53,563 nucleotides of DNA from Candidatus Omnitrophota bacterium (GCA_021108075.1 JAIORP010000015.1:1-53563); one strand, 5' to 3'; shown: positions 8,974 through 18,005, counted from the stretch's first letter. Numbers and translations are program-made. The notes: a model not told the origin generated them from the sequence alone.

Positions 8974-9848
8974 AAAATATGATTTCGATTATTCTATGTG
9001 TTAAGATCAAGCCTGTCTACAAAATTCTCCCTCAAATTGATCCTAAATTATTGATTTAAAAAATCGGCCACAACAATAAACGTCTGACAAAAAAGACAAC
9101 CATTCCTTCGAGAGCATATCAGCAGTATTCATAGGACCAAACAGGCGCCGTCAGCTACAACCGCAGGATGACAGGAGCGGATTCCGCTATGCCCTCCAAA
9201 ACGATTCGGGTTGCCATTGCTTTTGTCCAGCAATAAACCGCGCCTCTTCCTTCACGCGCGACAAATAATGAAATATAATGAGTCACAACTGTCTAAATGA
9301 AATCTTTACTCATCCGCCGGGTCAATACTTCTTGAATCATCCACCCAATGGATACAATCCATGCGCGACCAACGCACACCTACATACGACGGCCACTCCG
9401 ACACATCATAAGAGTCCAAAAACAACCTTTGCCAATCATCCAGAACCGTCTTGTTCTTGGCATTGTTCACTTCAAGGGAACAGGGATGAGCTGATGTTGA
9501 AAGCCCAATATCCCTTTTGTGCGCCCTTGGTCATAGATCTTCAAACGGCAAGCCGTAACCACCGGATATATTGGACGGATAATCAACCTCATCCGCTATG
9601 ACAGGGTGCTGTTTGACATATCCCGCCCCATTTCAAATCAAGGCTCAGCCAGTCCGTCACACCATAGAAAATGAAAAAGAAATACTACAGGCTGCTCGTT
9701 TTTCCATGATCCTTTTCCAGATAACGTTTTAAGACGGCATAGGTTTGCGGCCCCGACGGTTGTGATGATGCTACAAAAACGAGCAGGCAAAAAACACCTT
9801 TTTCAAAAAAAATATTTTTTTGATAGTGAGCCGTCAAACCTTCTGACA
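8974..9848. other. Intergenic stretch, no gene recognised
   Basis: About 870 bases between the exb operon and the DUF5989-type gene. Open frames here (for example 9278-9601 on +) have unlikely composition (His/Pro/Asn-rich) and no ribosome binding site. No tRNA, repeat copy or clear terminator was seen. It may hold decayed sequence or untranslated regions. Confidence 0.5.
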
Positions 9849-10007
9849 TTAAAACAACGTGTAGATAAACGGCGCGATTGCTGAGGATTGGGCGAACACA
9901 AATAAAAAACTCAACAACATAATAATCAACACAATAGGTGCCAACCAATATCTTTTTCTGTGCTTCAAGAAGTCCCAAAATTCTTTAACTAACTCCCATT
10001 TAGCCAT
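9849..10007 (-). CDS. DUF5989-type small membrane protein (52 aa) of the carbamoyltransferase cluster
   Basis: The protein begins MAKWELVKEFWDFLKHRKRY, continues with one membrane segment (WLAPIVLIIMLLSFLFVFAQ) and ends SSAIAPFIYTLF. That ending, with the LWEFLR/K-RKK start and a single helix, is the hallmark of the DUF5989 family, whose members sit next to carbamoyltransferases and SxtJ-like proteins, as here. AAGGG lies 6 bases before ATG 10007; an in-frame ATG at 10013 is too close to it. The gene is short and a longer frame (9685-9978) overlaps it out of phase. Its biochemical role is unknown; presence in this set suggests a membrane partner of the carbamoyltransferase. Confidence 0.85.
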   Translation of the reverse strand: MAKWELVKEFWDFLKHRKRYWLAPIVLIIMLLSFLFVFAQSSAIAPFIYTLF

Positions 10008-10043
10008 ATTCATCCCTTTTTGCGTTACGTTTGATATTCAAAC

Positions 10044-10086
10044 AGTGCATCTCCTCGCAGCAGAGCTACGAGGAATTCACTCCATA
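10044..10086. repeat. Solo palindromic module of the MITE family (copy C)
   Basis: This 43-bp module reads AGTGCATCTCCTCGCAGCAG...CGAGGAATTCACTCCAT. It is an imperfect palindrome: AGTGnAT pairs with ATTCACT and CCTCG with CGAGG. Its left part is shared with copies A and D, but no ATACC ends are present. It lies 37 bases upstream of the DUF5989-type start, between it and the SxtJ-like gene. Confidence 0.65.
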
Positions 10087-10143
10087 AAACCGAGACCCCA
10101 CGAAACAAACCCGGACGCCATTGAGCAAAAGATATGCGCGTCA

Positions 10144-10539
10144 TTAAAACTGACGCTTGAGATGCTCAGGATCGTCTGGCTCGTCCCGTTTGATCCAATA
10201 CGATTCCGCCGAAGGATCCCACTTTTGATAAAGAAGATCTTTGCCCAACAACTTGAAGATAAGACCCGCCAAGCCAAACATCACATAATAAACGATGATC
10301 AGCACAATGGCATTAACGATTCCGCCGATTACGTGCGCGGCCTTCATCCAGTAGGTGTAAATTGTTTTCAAAAGAGGCAATGCGAGTGCCGTGATAACAA
10401 TAAAAAATATGGCAAGAATATCTAAGGCCAATCCGATGACGAGACGCTGATGACGAAAAATTTGAAATAAACTTATCACGGTTAAAATGACGGCCATCCC
10501 ATAACCATAAACCAATAAATTTTTTTGTTCTTTTTGCAT
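10144..10539 (-). CDS. SxtJ-family membrane protein
   Basis: This 131-residue protein has about four hydrophobic segments. Its C-terminal tail has the pattern LLGKDLLYQKWDPSAESYWI followed by a charged end, which closely resembles the SxtJ-like family (typically about 130 residues, with a D-P-x-x-x-SYW-x-R/K tail). It lies between the carbamoyltransferase gene (42 bases upstream) and the DUF5989-type gene, the standard neighbourhood of the family. The function is unknown; it is named after saxitoxin clusters but is widespread in unrelated bacteria. ATG 10539 gives a full-length protein. Confidence 0.85.
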   Translation of the reverse strand: MQKEQKNLLVYGYGMAVILTVISLFQIFRHQRLVIGLALDILAIFFIVITALALPLLKTIYTYWMKAAHVIGGIVNAIVLIIVYYVMFGLAGLIFKLLGKDLLYQKWDPSAESYWIKRDEPDDPEHLKRQF

Positions 10540-10581
10540 CGTTATTTCACAATCTTCCCAACGGCCAAAATGATACGCGGT

Positions 10582-12411
10582 TTAATCAAGGATCGTTGAA
10601 ATTGAGTCTTTCGTGTATTTATTCTTGTTCGGTTGTCGGGCCTTACTTAAAATATAATCGCCCAGGACCAAACAATCCATGTCGGTGCACATAAAACAGC
10701 GATAGGCCTCTTCCGGGGTGCAAACAATCGGTTCGCCACGAATATTAAAAGAAGTATTAATGATAAGCGGGCAATCGGTCAAGGCTTCAAACGCTTTGAT
10801 CACATCATAGTATATTGGATTAAATACGCCATCCACTGTTTGTAGCCGCGCGGAATAATCCACATGGGTAATCGCCGGAACTTCCGAGCGCTTCACTTTC
10901 AATTTGTTAAGGCCTGACAAATGTGATTGTTTGGATTGCGTGACGACTTTGCCCTCCTGCAACTGCGCAACCAGCAACATATAGGGGCTGGATGATGAGA
11001 TATCAAAATACTCTTCTTTTCTTTCGTCCAGAACGGACGGGGCAAATGGGCGGAAGGATTCCCGGAATTTTATTTTCAAATTCAAAACAGATTGCATTTT
11101 TTCAGAACGGGCGTCAGCAATAATGCTCCGCGCCCCTAAAGCCCGCGGGCCGAATTCCATGCGCCCTTGAAAAAAGCCAATGATGTTGTGGTCGGCAATC
11201 AACCGGGCAACACGCACGGCCAGGTCTTTATGATCCACTTTCTCATACGGGTACGCGCCTTCTTCTAAAAAAGATTGAATTGTTTGTTCATCAAAATCCG
11301 GACCGAGATAAGACCCCCGCTGCTTATCCGAATGGTCATCGGCTGTCCTCGGGTTACCTAAAAATTGATGCCATATGTACAAAGCCACTCCCAACGCGCC
11401 GCCGGCATCACCGGCCGCTGGTTGAATCCAAATATTTTTAAACTTGCTTTTCCTTAAAATTTTACCGTTTCCCACACAATTCAACGCCACTCCGCCGGCG
11501 AGGCATAAATTCGGCTCCCGGGTTTCGGTGTAGACATAATCTGCCATCAGCAGCATAATCTCTTCAGTCACGTCTTGAATCGAACGCGCTAAATCCATAT
11601 CCCTTTGCGTTAAAGCGGATTCCGATTTCCTCGGGGAGCCTCCAAACAAGCGGTGAAAACGCGCATTGGTCATGGTTAGTCCCGCGCAGTAATTAAAATA
11701 CGACATGTTCAGTTTAAACGAACCATCCGGTTTGATATCGATCAAGTGGCCTTTAATTTTGTCAACATACTTCGGCTCGCCATAGGGGGCCAAACCCATT
11801 AACTTATATTCACCTGAATTGACACGAAAACCGACATAATACGTAAAGGCGGAATACAACAATCCCAAAGAATGCGGAAAGTGCAGCTCTCCCAACAAAC
11901 GGATTTGATTGTCATGGCCATGACCGTAACTGGAGGTCGCCCACTCCCCAACCCCATCCATCGTCAAGATAGCCGCTTTTCGAAAAGGTGACGGCAAAAA
12001 AGCGGACGCGGCATGCGATTCATGGTGCTGGGCAAATAGAACCTCTCCGGAAAAATCGGGTAAATGTTCAAGAATAAGCCATTTAATAAACAATTTTTGT
12101 TTTAGCCAAATGGGCATGGCCTTCAGGAAGGAACGGATGCCGAACGGGGCATACGAAATATAGGTCAATAATATCCGTTCAAATTTCAACAATGGCTTGT
12201 CATAAAATCCGACATAGGTGATTTGTTCAGCTGTCACTCCTGCCGATTCCAGGCAATATTGAATGGCGTTAGCCGGAAAATCAAAGTCGTGCTTCTTTCT
12301 CGTAAAACGCTCTTCTTGCGCGGCCGCAATAATCTGACCATCTTTGATCAAACAGGCGGCGCTATCATGATAATAAGCGGAAACACCCAAGATATAGGTC
12401 GTGCTACTCAA
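10582..12411 (-). CDS. NodU/CmcH-type carbamoyltransferase
   Basis: This enzyme uses carbamoyl phosphate and ATP to carbamoylate a hydroxyl group of an acceptor, typically a sugar or natural product. The N-terminal Kae1-like domain has YILGVSAYYHDSAACL, the metal and nucleotide motif HHESHAASAF and DGVGEWATSSYG. The C-terminal domain has FGPRALGARSIIADAR and FNIRGEPIV. The length (609 residues) is normal. I start at TTG 12411 because GGGGAG lies 10 bases upstream and the family usually begins only a few residues before YILGISA; the ATG at 12438 has no ribosome binding site and overlaps the previous gene by 35 bases. SxtJ-like and DUF5989-type genes follow. The acceptor is not identifiable; a cell-surface glycan is my inference. 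Confidence 0.92.
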   Translation of the reverse strand: MSSTTYILGVSAYYHDSAACLIKDGQIIAAAQEERFTRKKHDFDFPANAIQYCLESAGVTAEQITYVGFYDKPLLKFERILLTYISYAPFGIRSFLKAMPIWLKQKLFIKWLILEHLPDFSGEVLFAQHHESHAASAFLPSPFRKAAILTMDGVGEWATSSYGHGHDNQIRLLGELHFPHSLGLLYSAFTYYVGFRVNSGEYKLMGLAPYGEPKYVDKIKGHLIDIKPDGSFKLNMSYFNYCAGLTMTNARFHRLFGGSPRKSESALTQRDMDLARSIQDVTEEIMLLMADYVYTETREPNLCLAGGVALNCVGNGKILRKSKFKNIWIQPAAGDAGGALGVALYIWHQFLGNPRTADDHSDKQRGSYLGPDFDEQTIQSFLEEGAYPYEKVDHKDLAVRVARLIADHNIIGFFQGRMEFGPRALGARSIIADARSEKMQSVLNLKIKFRESFRPFAPSVLDERKEEYFDISSSSPYMLLVAQLQEGKVVTQSKQSHLSGLNKLKVKRSEVPAITHVDYSARLQTVDGVFNPIYYDVIKAFEALTDCPLIINTSFNIRGEPIVCTPEEAYRCFMCTDMDCLVLGDYILSKARQPNKNKYTKDSISTILD

Positions 12412-13429
12412 GGCTATCTTTCTCCCCTGAAGATTCATTGTATTGCTGAATGAAATCCAATGACTTTTGATAAAACTGCACCTCAGGCGTCATATCATAT
12501 TCTTGTGATACGCCTAACAAATGTTGATAACGTTCCTGAGTATCGAAGGGATGAAGCCAATGTAATTTTTTCAAACAGACCGGACATAACCAGATGGGAG
12601 CCTGATCGGACTCTTTGCGGTGATTACTGCCATTCATATTGCATTCAAAATAAATACAATGATACAATCCAAACATATGGCCGATCTCATGTGTACCGGT
12701 CTTTATGGTTCGCCTTAAACAAAGTTTACGGTCTTGTTCACTTTTGTTGGGGTCTCCATTGCGATAGATGGACCAGACCCCCACGCGGTCTTCCATCGAC
12801 GCTTGACCAAAAACAAAATTCCAATTGCCGCCCGGCCATAAATCGAAAGAAGTAAAGGCTATCAAACAATAGGCGTCATCCGGTTTATTGGGGGCTAAGA
12901 CCTGATCAATCACGTAAGTCGACAAAACCTGCTTGTCCTTCCAGCGCGGATGAACCCGCCGGGCGTGGTCGGGAATGACGTCCAAAGGTATTGACGGCAA
13001 AATTTGAACCGGCATTTGGAAATACATTTCAATATAACGCGCGGTTTGTTCAACAATCTGCTTACGCGACGCATCAAAATCTCCCAGCAGGGTGATATAG
13101 ATCGTTTTTAACACCGCATCGGGTTTAACATGATTTTGTTTGATATAGTCGGCATACGGTTGGCCTGGTTCCGGATGATGGGCCAACCAATCATCCGGGC
13201 CGGGAGGCTTTTTATATTCATGCAGCGCTATCAGCTTCTCAAAAAAATCATCGGTCAGACCTTCCTGCACGTTCTCCTCAGGCGGCTGCAAAATTTCATG
13301 GTAAACCCCCGGATCAGATTGATATAAAGAAGTTATCGGGCAAATATTTCTTTTAGTAAATATAAACATGACGACGCATAATATAAATAAAATATATGCC
13401 AGGTGCTTATTATTTCTTCTCTTTTCCAT
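12404..13429 (-). CDS. Archaemetzincin-like zinc protease with N-terminal membrane anchor
   Basis: This encodes 341 residues. The archaemetzincin signature is complete: HEIGHMFGLYHC at 247-258 (three His ligands), Cys263 and Met265 (ECNM), and a distal CPVC pair (282-285) that with C258/C263 would bind the structural zinc. The DGDFDASRKQIVEQ and GQASMEDRVGVWSIYR regions also fit the family. Unusual for the family, residues 10-25 form a hydrophobic anchor or signal peptide (LAYILFILCVVMFIF), and 27-105 are an added linker, so the protease probably acts outside the cytoplasm. It is the first gene of the carbamoyltransferase operon and overlaps the second by 8 bases. Confidence 0.88.
   Translation of the reverse strand: MEKRRNNKHLAYILFILCVVMFIFTKRNICPITSLYQSDPGVYHEILQPPEENVQEGLTDDFFEKLIALHEYKKPPGPDDWLAHHPEPGQPYADYIKQNHVKPDAVLKTIYITLLGDFDASRKQIVEQTARYIEMYFQMPVQILPSIPLDVIPDHARRVHPRWKDKQVLSTYVIDQVLAPNKPDDAYCLIAFTSFDLWPGGNWNFVFGQASMEDRVGVWSIYRNGDPNKSEQDRKLCLRRTIKTGTHEIGHMFGLYHCIYFECNMNGSNHRKESDQAPIWLCPVCLKKLHWLHPFDTQERYQHLLGVSQEYDMTPEVQFYQKSLDFIQQYNESSGEKDSLE
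12422..12427 (-). promoter_or_regulatory. Shine-Dalgarno GGGGAG that favours the TTG 12411 start
   Basis: GGGGAG lies inside the last codons of the archaemetzincin gene, 10 bases before TTG 12411. The competing ATG 12438 has no purine-rich stretch upstream. Confidence 0.6.
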
Positions 13430-13477
13430 AGACCTTCTGGAGCCAGACGTTCATTGTGTTGAATGGACTTTTTCAAT

Positions 13478-13506
13478 ACATTACAATATAAAACTTTTAT
13501 TGTCAA
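13478..13506 (-). promoter_or_regulatory. Candidate sigma-70 promoter for the archaemetzincin operon
   Basis: On the minus strand TTGACA (13501-13506) is a perfect -35, followed by a 17-base spacer and TAATGT (13478-13483), a weak -10. The transcript would start about 40 bases before ATG 13429. Confidence 0.4.
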
Positions 13507-14134
13507 AAGCAATTCTCAGGATTATATAATTCTATCAATGAAAATAATCTCTGAACAATTGTCGCTGAGGCAAGTCTAAAATAGCAGATGCCTTACTTAA
13601 TTGCAAACACAGTAAAATACCGATAAAATAAAGGCGTTATATATGGAATACGTCAAATAACGGCCGCCCTCGCGTTCTTCAGATTAGACCTAAAGGATAT
13701 TTTTCCCTACTTAATATTTGGACACGCATTGAAATAAGTGTATAATCTTACCAATTATAGTGAATCTACTCGCAGCAGAGCTACGAGGCATCTAAGAGGA
13801 ACGCTGTATTTGAGAAACCAAAGGTTTCTCAAACTCTTCCTCAGGCGGTAACCTCGGAGCGGAGCTCAGAGGAATTCACTCCATTAAATAATTGCCAGAA
13901 TCGATTCTGCTTTTCTCGACGCTTTAGCGGGAATACCAGAATTGAAATAGAACAGTTGATTAATGAATTTGGTATCATCCGCATCCTTAGAAATATCAAT
14001 CAATATGATCGAATGCCTCAGGCAATCACGTGACTTCTAAGACAACCAAACCCTTATATTTTCTATAGCGGTGACGATATCGCAACAATAGAGGCCGACA
14101 TTATTTTATTCCACAGACGCCTACAAATAAACAA
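13507..14134. other. Intergenic stretch between divergent genes, mostly repeat copy D
   Basis: Besides the promoter candidate at 13478-13506 and the repeat copy at 13748-13975, no gene, RNA or clear second promoter for the + strand gene at 14135 was found. Confidence 0.5.
13748..13975. repeat. MITE-like element, copy D (228 bp, composite)
   Basis: The left end TTACCAATTATAGTGAATC and the right end (inverted) ATACCAAATTCATTAATC frame the longest copy. It carries, in order, the CTCGCAGCAGAGC module, an 11-bp hairpin TTTGAGAAACC-AAA-GGTTTCTCAAA (13810-13832 region), a second half-module ending AGAGGAATTCACTCCATTAA, and an inner part like copy B (AATAATTGCCAGAATCG, then TTCTCGACG). It looks like copy A and copy B parts joined, or the ancestral full element. 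Confidence 0.75.
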
Positions 14135-16681
14135 ATGAGTCTATTCCGTCATAAAAAAAAATTGGTTTTGTATGTCTTATCTGGCTGTCTTTCCCTGACG
14201 ATCGGGCTTTATTTCCGGCTTTATCCCCTCCGTCATTTCACCACCGGGGAGAACAAAGAAAAAGCAACCTTGCTGGTCATCCATAAGCTCAAACAAAACG
14301 CCCATCAATCGGTAGAAAAATCTTACCCCCAACTTCCGCGCGCGCAAAAAAATGTGCTTGTTAAAAAGCTGTTCAGTGAGATGCTGAAAGAGAACAGCGA
14401 TAAAATCAAGGACTCCATCGAATCGGTCTCCCTGAAAATGGACCAGCAAAAAAAAAACACGACCCCCTATTTGCTCGCGTCAGATTCCTACTACTATCTC
14501 AATTTAACGGAAAACATCATGCGCACGGGGCGAATCAGCGATACTTACCAGGGCAGTAAATATCTCAACAAACTGATGCTGGCCCCGCATGGCCATTGGG
14601 AACCCCTTAACCTGCACGCTTACATCGGATTTTGTATTTTTAAGTTTATAAAATTCTTTAATCCCAGAATACCGTTGATATACGCCGTCAGCTTTACGCC
14701 TTTACTGTTAACCTGTTTATCGATGATCCCTTTCATTTTCATATGCTATACCTTACAGTGCCGCCCACTGCCTACTTTCGTGGGGAGCGTCTTCTTTTTA
14801 CTGGCGCCTATCTTTATCAAGCGCAGCATGTTTGGATGGTACGACAATGACCCGTATAATGTCCTGTTCCCCGTTCTATTGCTCGCGTCGTTTATTTATG
14901 GTCTTCAGCACCTTAAGGATAAACGCAGGCTCATCACCGCTGGATTACTTAGCACTTTATTCATGACCGCTTATACGTTTTTCTGGCAGGGCTGGGTTTT
15001 TGTTTTTGCCGTCTTTGCCCTGGGCTGTTTGATGATTGGCCTCACGCATTATGCCCTGACAAGGAACAAGCGAGAATGCCGAACTCAAATGCTCTATTTC
15101 GGAATCTTTTTGGTGAGCAGTTTTTTCCTTATCAGCCTCATTATGGGTTTTCAGGAATTCTTCGTGTTATTTTCTGAGGGCTGGCAGGCACTGTCAAATT
15201 TCTTAACGCCGCAGCTTTCCGCTTGGCCGGACCTCTACATCAGTGTCGGCGAATTGCATCCAGCCCCCCTGAAATTGATCGTTGAGTTGATCGGCGGCAA
15301 ATTCCTGTTTGTCACCGCGCTTTTCGGTCTAGGGGGAACGCTGCTGATAAAGAATTTTCTTTTTATGAAAAAGAAAAATGACGCTGACCTTAAAAGCCTG
15401 TACGCCTATCTATTGATCACGATTTTTTTAATGGCCACGACATATATCACACTCGGAGCCCAACGCTTTGCCATGCTTTGCGTTGTCCCATTCAGCCTCA
15501 GTTTTTGTTTCGGGCTTCAACTCATCCTTGACGCTTATAAACACTTCTTTTTAAAAAATAATTCTAAAAAGACCTCGGTCGCCTTTATCGCGAACACGGT
15601 ATTATGTTTGATCCTGTTAAGCACCATATGCCTGCCTGTTTTCTCTTTGGAACAATCCATCGAAGGCTTATTAAATCCTATTTACAATGATGTCTGGGAT
15701 CGGACATTAAAAAAAATCCACCAACAAACACCGTCCGATGGCATTGTGAACGCGTGGTGGCCGCCTGGTCACTTTATCAAAGCAACCGCGCGAAGACGCG
15801 TGACATTCGACGGGGCAACCATTAACTTCCCGCAAGCATACTGGATCGCCAACATCTTTTTAAGCCAGGATGAAGGCCAAGCCGCCGGCCTTTTAAGAAT
15901 GCTGAACAACAGCTCAAATCAATCCGCCGAATATCTTCAGTCACTGGGATTACCTTTGTCAACAACCGTGGAGATTCTGAAAAAAATCGTTGTCAAAGAC
16001 AAGGAAACCGCAAGAGGACTTCTACTCAAAGAACTAAAGAAAGAGAAAAGGGTGCAACCCCTCTTAGACCTAACCCATGCCCAACCTCCGCCGTCGTACT
16101 TGCTGGTATACAATGAATTTGTTGAAAACAACCTCCAATTGGGATTTATTGGCCGTTGGCCGTTTGAACAAATTGAACGCATCAACGCCGACCCTCAAAA
16201 ATTAAAAAACATCCCTGACTCGCGGTCGTCCGCCTATATCAATTTTTTATGGTCCATGATGGGCGGACCTGATAAATTCAGCGGCAAATTAAATATGATT
16301 CACCAATCGGAAACCGACATGCTCTTTGACCACAACATCCGCATCAAGACAAAAAGTAAAGAATGCCACATCCAATCCCCCAAATACGGCACCGGAATCC
16401 CGCGTAGCATTTTTTATCTGGAAAACAATCAAATCGTTGAAAAAAAATTTCGCGACGCGACATTGTCTTACTCCGTTCTTCTGGTGAATGATCCGACTCC
16501 CTACACCGTCTTGCTTGACCAGCATCTCGCACAATCGCTGCTTGTCAAATTGTATTATTTCCAGGGTAAGGGCTTAAAATATTTTAAATCTTTCTCTTTT
16601 GAGAAAGATTTAACAAACCGGACGCGCATATATGTCTATGAAGTTGATTGGCAAGCTTTTTTAAAAGACATCAAAAAGTAA
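14135..16681 (+). CDS. STT3-like oligosaccharyltransferase / GT-C glycosyltransferase
   Basis: This 848-residue polytopic protein has STT3 hallmarks. The first acidic motif is SDSYYYLNL (Asp117, equivalent to the D-x-YYH/YL of the family). The second is MFGWYDNDPYN (237-239), matching the G-x-x-D-x-D-x-FN motif that binds the metal and lipid phosphate. Eleven or so membrane segments (155-510) precede a soluble C-terminal domain that starts with NAWWPPGHF (541-546). That is the place of WWDYG, the acceptor-sequon pocket, but Asp-Tyr are replaced by Pro-Pro. Residues 42-110 add a charged helical insertion in the first loop. Family knowledge suggests transfer of lipid-linked glycan to protein; the altered pocket suggests a different acceptor. 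No ribosome binding site is evident. Confidence 0.82.
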   Translation: MSLFRHKKKLVLYVLSGCLSLTIGLYFRLYPLRHFTTGENKEKATLLVIHKLKQNAHQSVEKSYPQLPRAQKNVLVKKLFSEMLKENSDKIKDSIESVSLKMDQQKKNTTPYLLASDSYYYLNLTENIMRTGRISDTYQGSKYLNKLMLAPHGHWEPLNLHAYIGFCIFKFIKFFNPRIPLIYAVSFTPLLLTCLSMIPFIFICYTLQCRPLPTFVGSVFFLLAPIFIKRSMFGWYDNDPYNVLFPVLLLASFIYGLQHLKDKRRLITAGLLSTLFMTAYTFFWQGWVFVFAVFALGCLMIGLTHYALTRNKRECRTQMLYFGIFLVSSFFLISLIMGFQEFFVLFSEGWQALSNFLTPQLSAWPDLYISVGELHPAPLKLIVELIGGKFLFVTALFGLGGTLLIKNFLFMKKKNDADLKSLYAYLLITIFLMATTYITLGAQRFAMLCVVPFSLSFCFGLQLILDAYKHFFLKNNSKKTSVAFIANTVLCLILLSTICLPVFSLEQSIEGLLNPIYNDVWDRTLKKIHQQTPSDGIVNAWWPPGHFIKATARRRVTFDGATINFPQAYWIANIFLSQDEGQAAGLLRMLNNSSNQSAEYLQSLGLPLSTTVEILKKIVVKDKETARGLLLKELKKEKRVQPLLDLTHAQPPPSYLLVYNEFVENNLQLGFIGRWPFEQIERINADPQKLKNIPDSRSSAYINFLWSMMGGPDKFSGKLNMIHQSETDMLFDHNIRIKTKSKECHIQSPKYGTGIPRSIFYLENNQIVEKKFRDATLSYSVLLVNDPTPYTVLLDQHLAQSLLVKLYYFQGKGLKYFKSFSFEKDLTNRTRIYVYEVDWQAFLKDIKK

Positions 16682-16691
16682 AGGCAGGATA

Positions 16692-17954
16692 TTAGAAACT
16701 GCTTAATAAATTCTTTTCATTCCGGACAGATAAAACCTGATCGCCGACCTTAACCGCCTGCATATCCAAATTTTCAACGGGTAAAAGTGTCGCAAAATCA
16801 TAAGACACCCTCGAGACTTTCAATTGTCCGACATATTCAGCATCCCGATAGAGAAAAAACCTTTGCTGCGCGGCAATCCCATCCCAGCGGCCCTTGTTCA
16901 TAATGGCAAAACGGCCGCCCTTATGAATTTTGACAATGAAAGCCGGCGTGGATGATTCTAAGACATGAGTCATTATATCTGGAGGTCCAACAGCCATGTC
17001 TGTTTGATGGACAGGCTTTTCTGACAAGCGCGCTGTCATGGTCTTTTTACGGCCATGTTCGGCCGTTCCACTCAAACCAGCGAAAAGATTGTTATCCATC
17101 AGCGCTTTGATTTTCACAAGGTTCGTCTTTAGACCTTGAGCACCTAAGACGATTTCGAAAGGACCATGTGGGGCTTCTGGTACGGATGCTTTGACCGTCG
17201 AAGGGCCCGTACTCAGCGCAATTGGCTGAGCCGCTTCTTCATGCTGCGCTAAAAGGGTTAACGGCTGCGGTTTCAGCTGCAAAGCTCTCAGGCGATTCAC
17301 TGCTTTCGGAAAACCTGGTTCACGACAAAGAGCCTTTTTGTAATAATGCCGCGCCAATTGGTCTCTTCCTTTTTGTTCAGCGATCATCCCGAAATGATAG
17401 TTGACTTGCGCTGGAGGGGCGCCTAACTCTAAGGCTTTTTTGGTCCACACCTGCGCTTGATCATATTCTTCACGAATGTAATAAAGATAAGCAAGTTTAT
17501 CGCATATGCTGTAATCCGGATGAGCTGTCATTTGTTTTTTTAAAATTTTTTCAGCCAGACTTAAATTTCCGGTTTGCACCGCTAACTCCACCTTTAATTG
17601 AACGGCTTTCAAATTCAGAGGATCAATATCTAAGAGCTGATCGAGAAAAATCTGGGCCTTGTCTTTATGCCCGGAAACTTTGGCGATGATAACCTGCATC
17701 ATCAAATGTTTCTTATATTGATTGAATTCCCGGACTAAACGTTGTCTTTCCCGTGGATCCAGCGTTTCATCATAAAGCGATTGTCTGACCTTAGAATACA
17801 ATTTACAGCCTTCATGGGACATCAAGTCTTCGACCGAGACCATGTCCTTGCGGTTCTGAAACGTGCGGCAACCGCTAAATAAAGGAAGCGCCACGATCAG
17901 CATGCCCCAGCATAAAATCCTTACCGTTTTAGTATTTACCGTTTTTCTTCTCAT
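16692..17954 (-). CDS. TPR-repeat lipoprotein
   Basis: This encodes 420 residues. The signal peptide ends in the lipobox LFSGC (Cys29), so the mature protein is a lipid-anchored envelope protein. Residues 90-235 hold about four TPR units (for example KKQMTAHPDYSICDKLAYLY, QLARHYYKKALCREPGFPKA). The last roughly 90 residues (about 330-420) look like a small beta domain (KGGRFAIMNKGRWDGI... VGQLKVSRVSYDFATLLP), similar to the flagellar-assembly or FlgT-C-like folds that bind wall or ring components. The 3' end lies 10 bases from that of the convergent STT3-like gene. The palindromic repeat module E directly precedes the gene and supplies the only purine-rich stretch before the start. Confidence 0.82.
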   Translation of the reverse strand: MRRKTVNTKTVRILCWGMLIVALPLFSGCRTFQNRKDMVSVEDLMSHEGCKLYSKVRQSLYDETLDPRERQRLVREFNQYKKHLMMQVIIAKVSGHKDKAQIFLDQLLDIDPLNLKAVQLKVELAVQTGNLSLAEKILKKQMTAHPDYSICDKLAYLYYIREEYDQAQVWTKKALELGAPPAQVNYHFGMIAEQKGRDQLARHYYKKALCREPGFPKAVNRLRALQLKPQPLTLLAQHEEAAQPIALSTGPSTVKASVPEAPHGPFEIVLGAQGLKTNLVKIKALMDNNLFAGLSGTAEHGRKKTMTARLSEKPVHQTDMAVGPPDIMTHVLESSTPAFIVKIHKGGRFAIMNKGRWDGIAAQQRFFLYRDAEYVGQLKVSRVSYDFATLLPVENLDMQAVKVGDQVLSVRNEKNLLSSF

Positions 17955-17960
17955 TTTGAT

Positions 17961-18005
17961 AGTGAATCTCCTCGCAGCAGAACTCAGAGGAATTCACTCC
18001 ATTAA
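17961..18005. repeat. Solo palindromic module of the MITE family (copy E)
   Basis: AGTGAATCTCCTCGCAGCAG...CAGAGGAATTCACTCCATTA is nearly the same module as copy C and as part of copy D: AGTGAAT pairs with ATTCACT around a CTC/GAG core. It ends 6 bases before the ATG of the TPR lipoprotein gene. On the minus strand its GAGGAG (17968-17973) is 13 bases upstream of that start. Confidence 0.65.

Noticed and set aside
9278..9601. Open frame of 107 codons on the + strand
   Set aside because: It is His/Pro/Asn-rich, has no ribosome binding site, and shows no signal or domain; most likely chance.
9685..9978. Open frame of 97 codons on the minus strand
   Set aside because: It overlaps the DUF5989-type gene in another phase, lacks a ribosome site and does not match any family, whereas the 52-residue frame matches family, neighbours and ribosome site.
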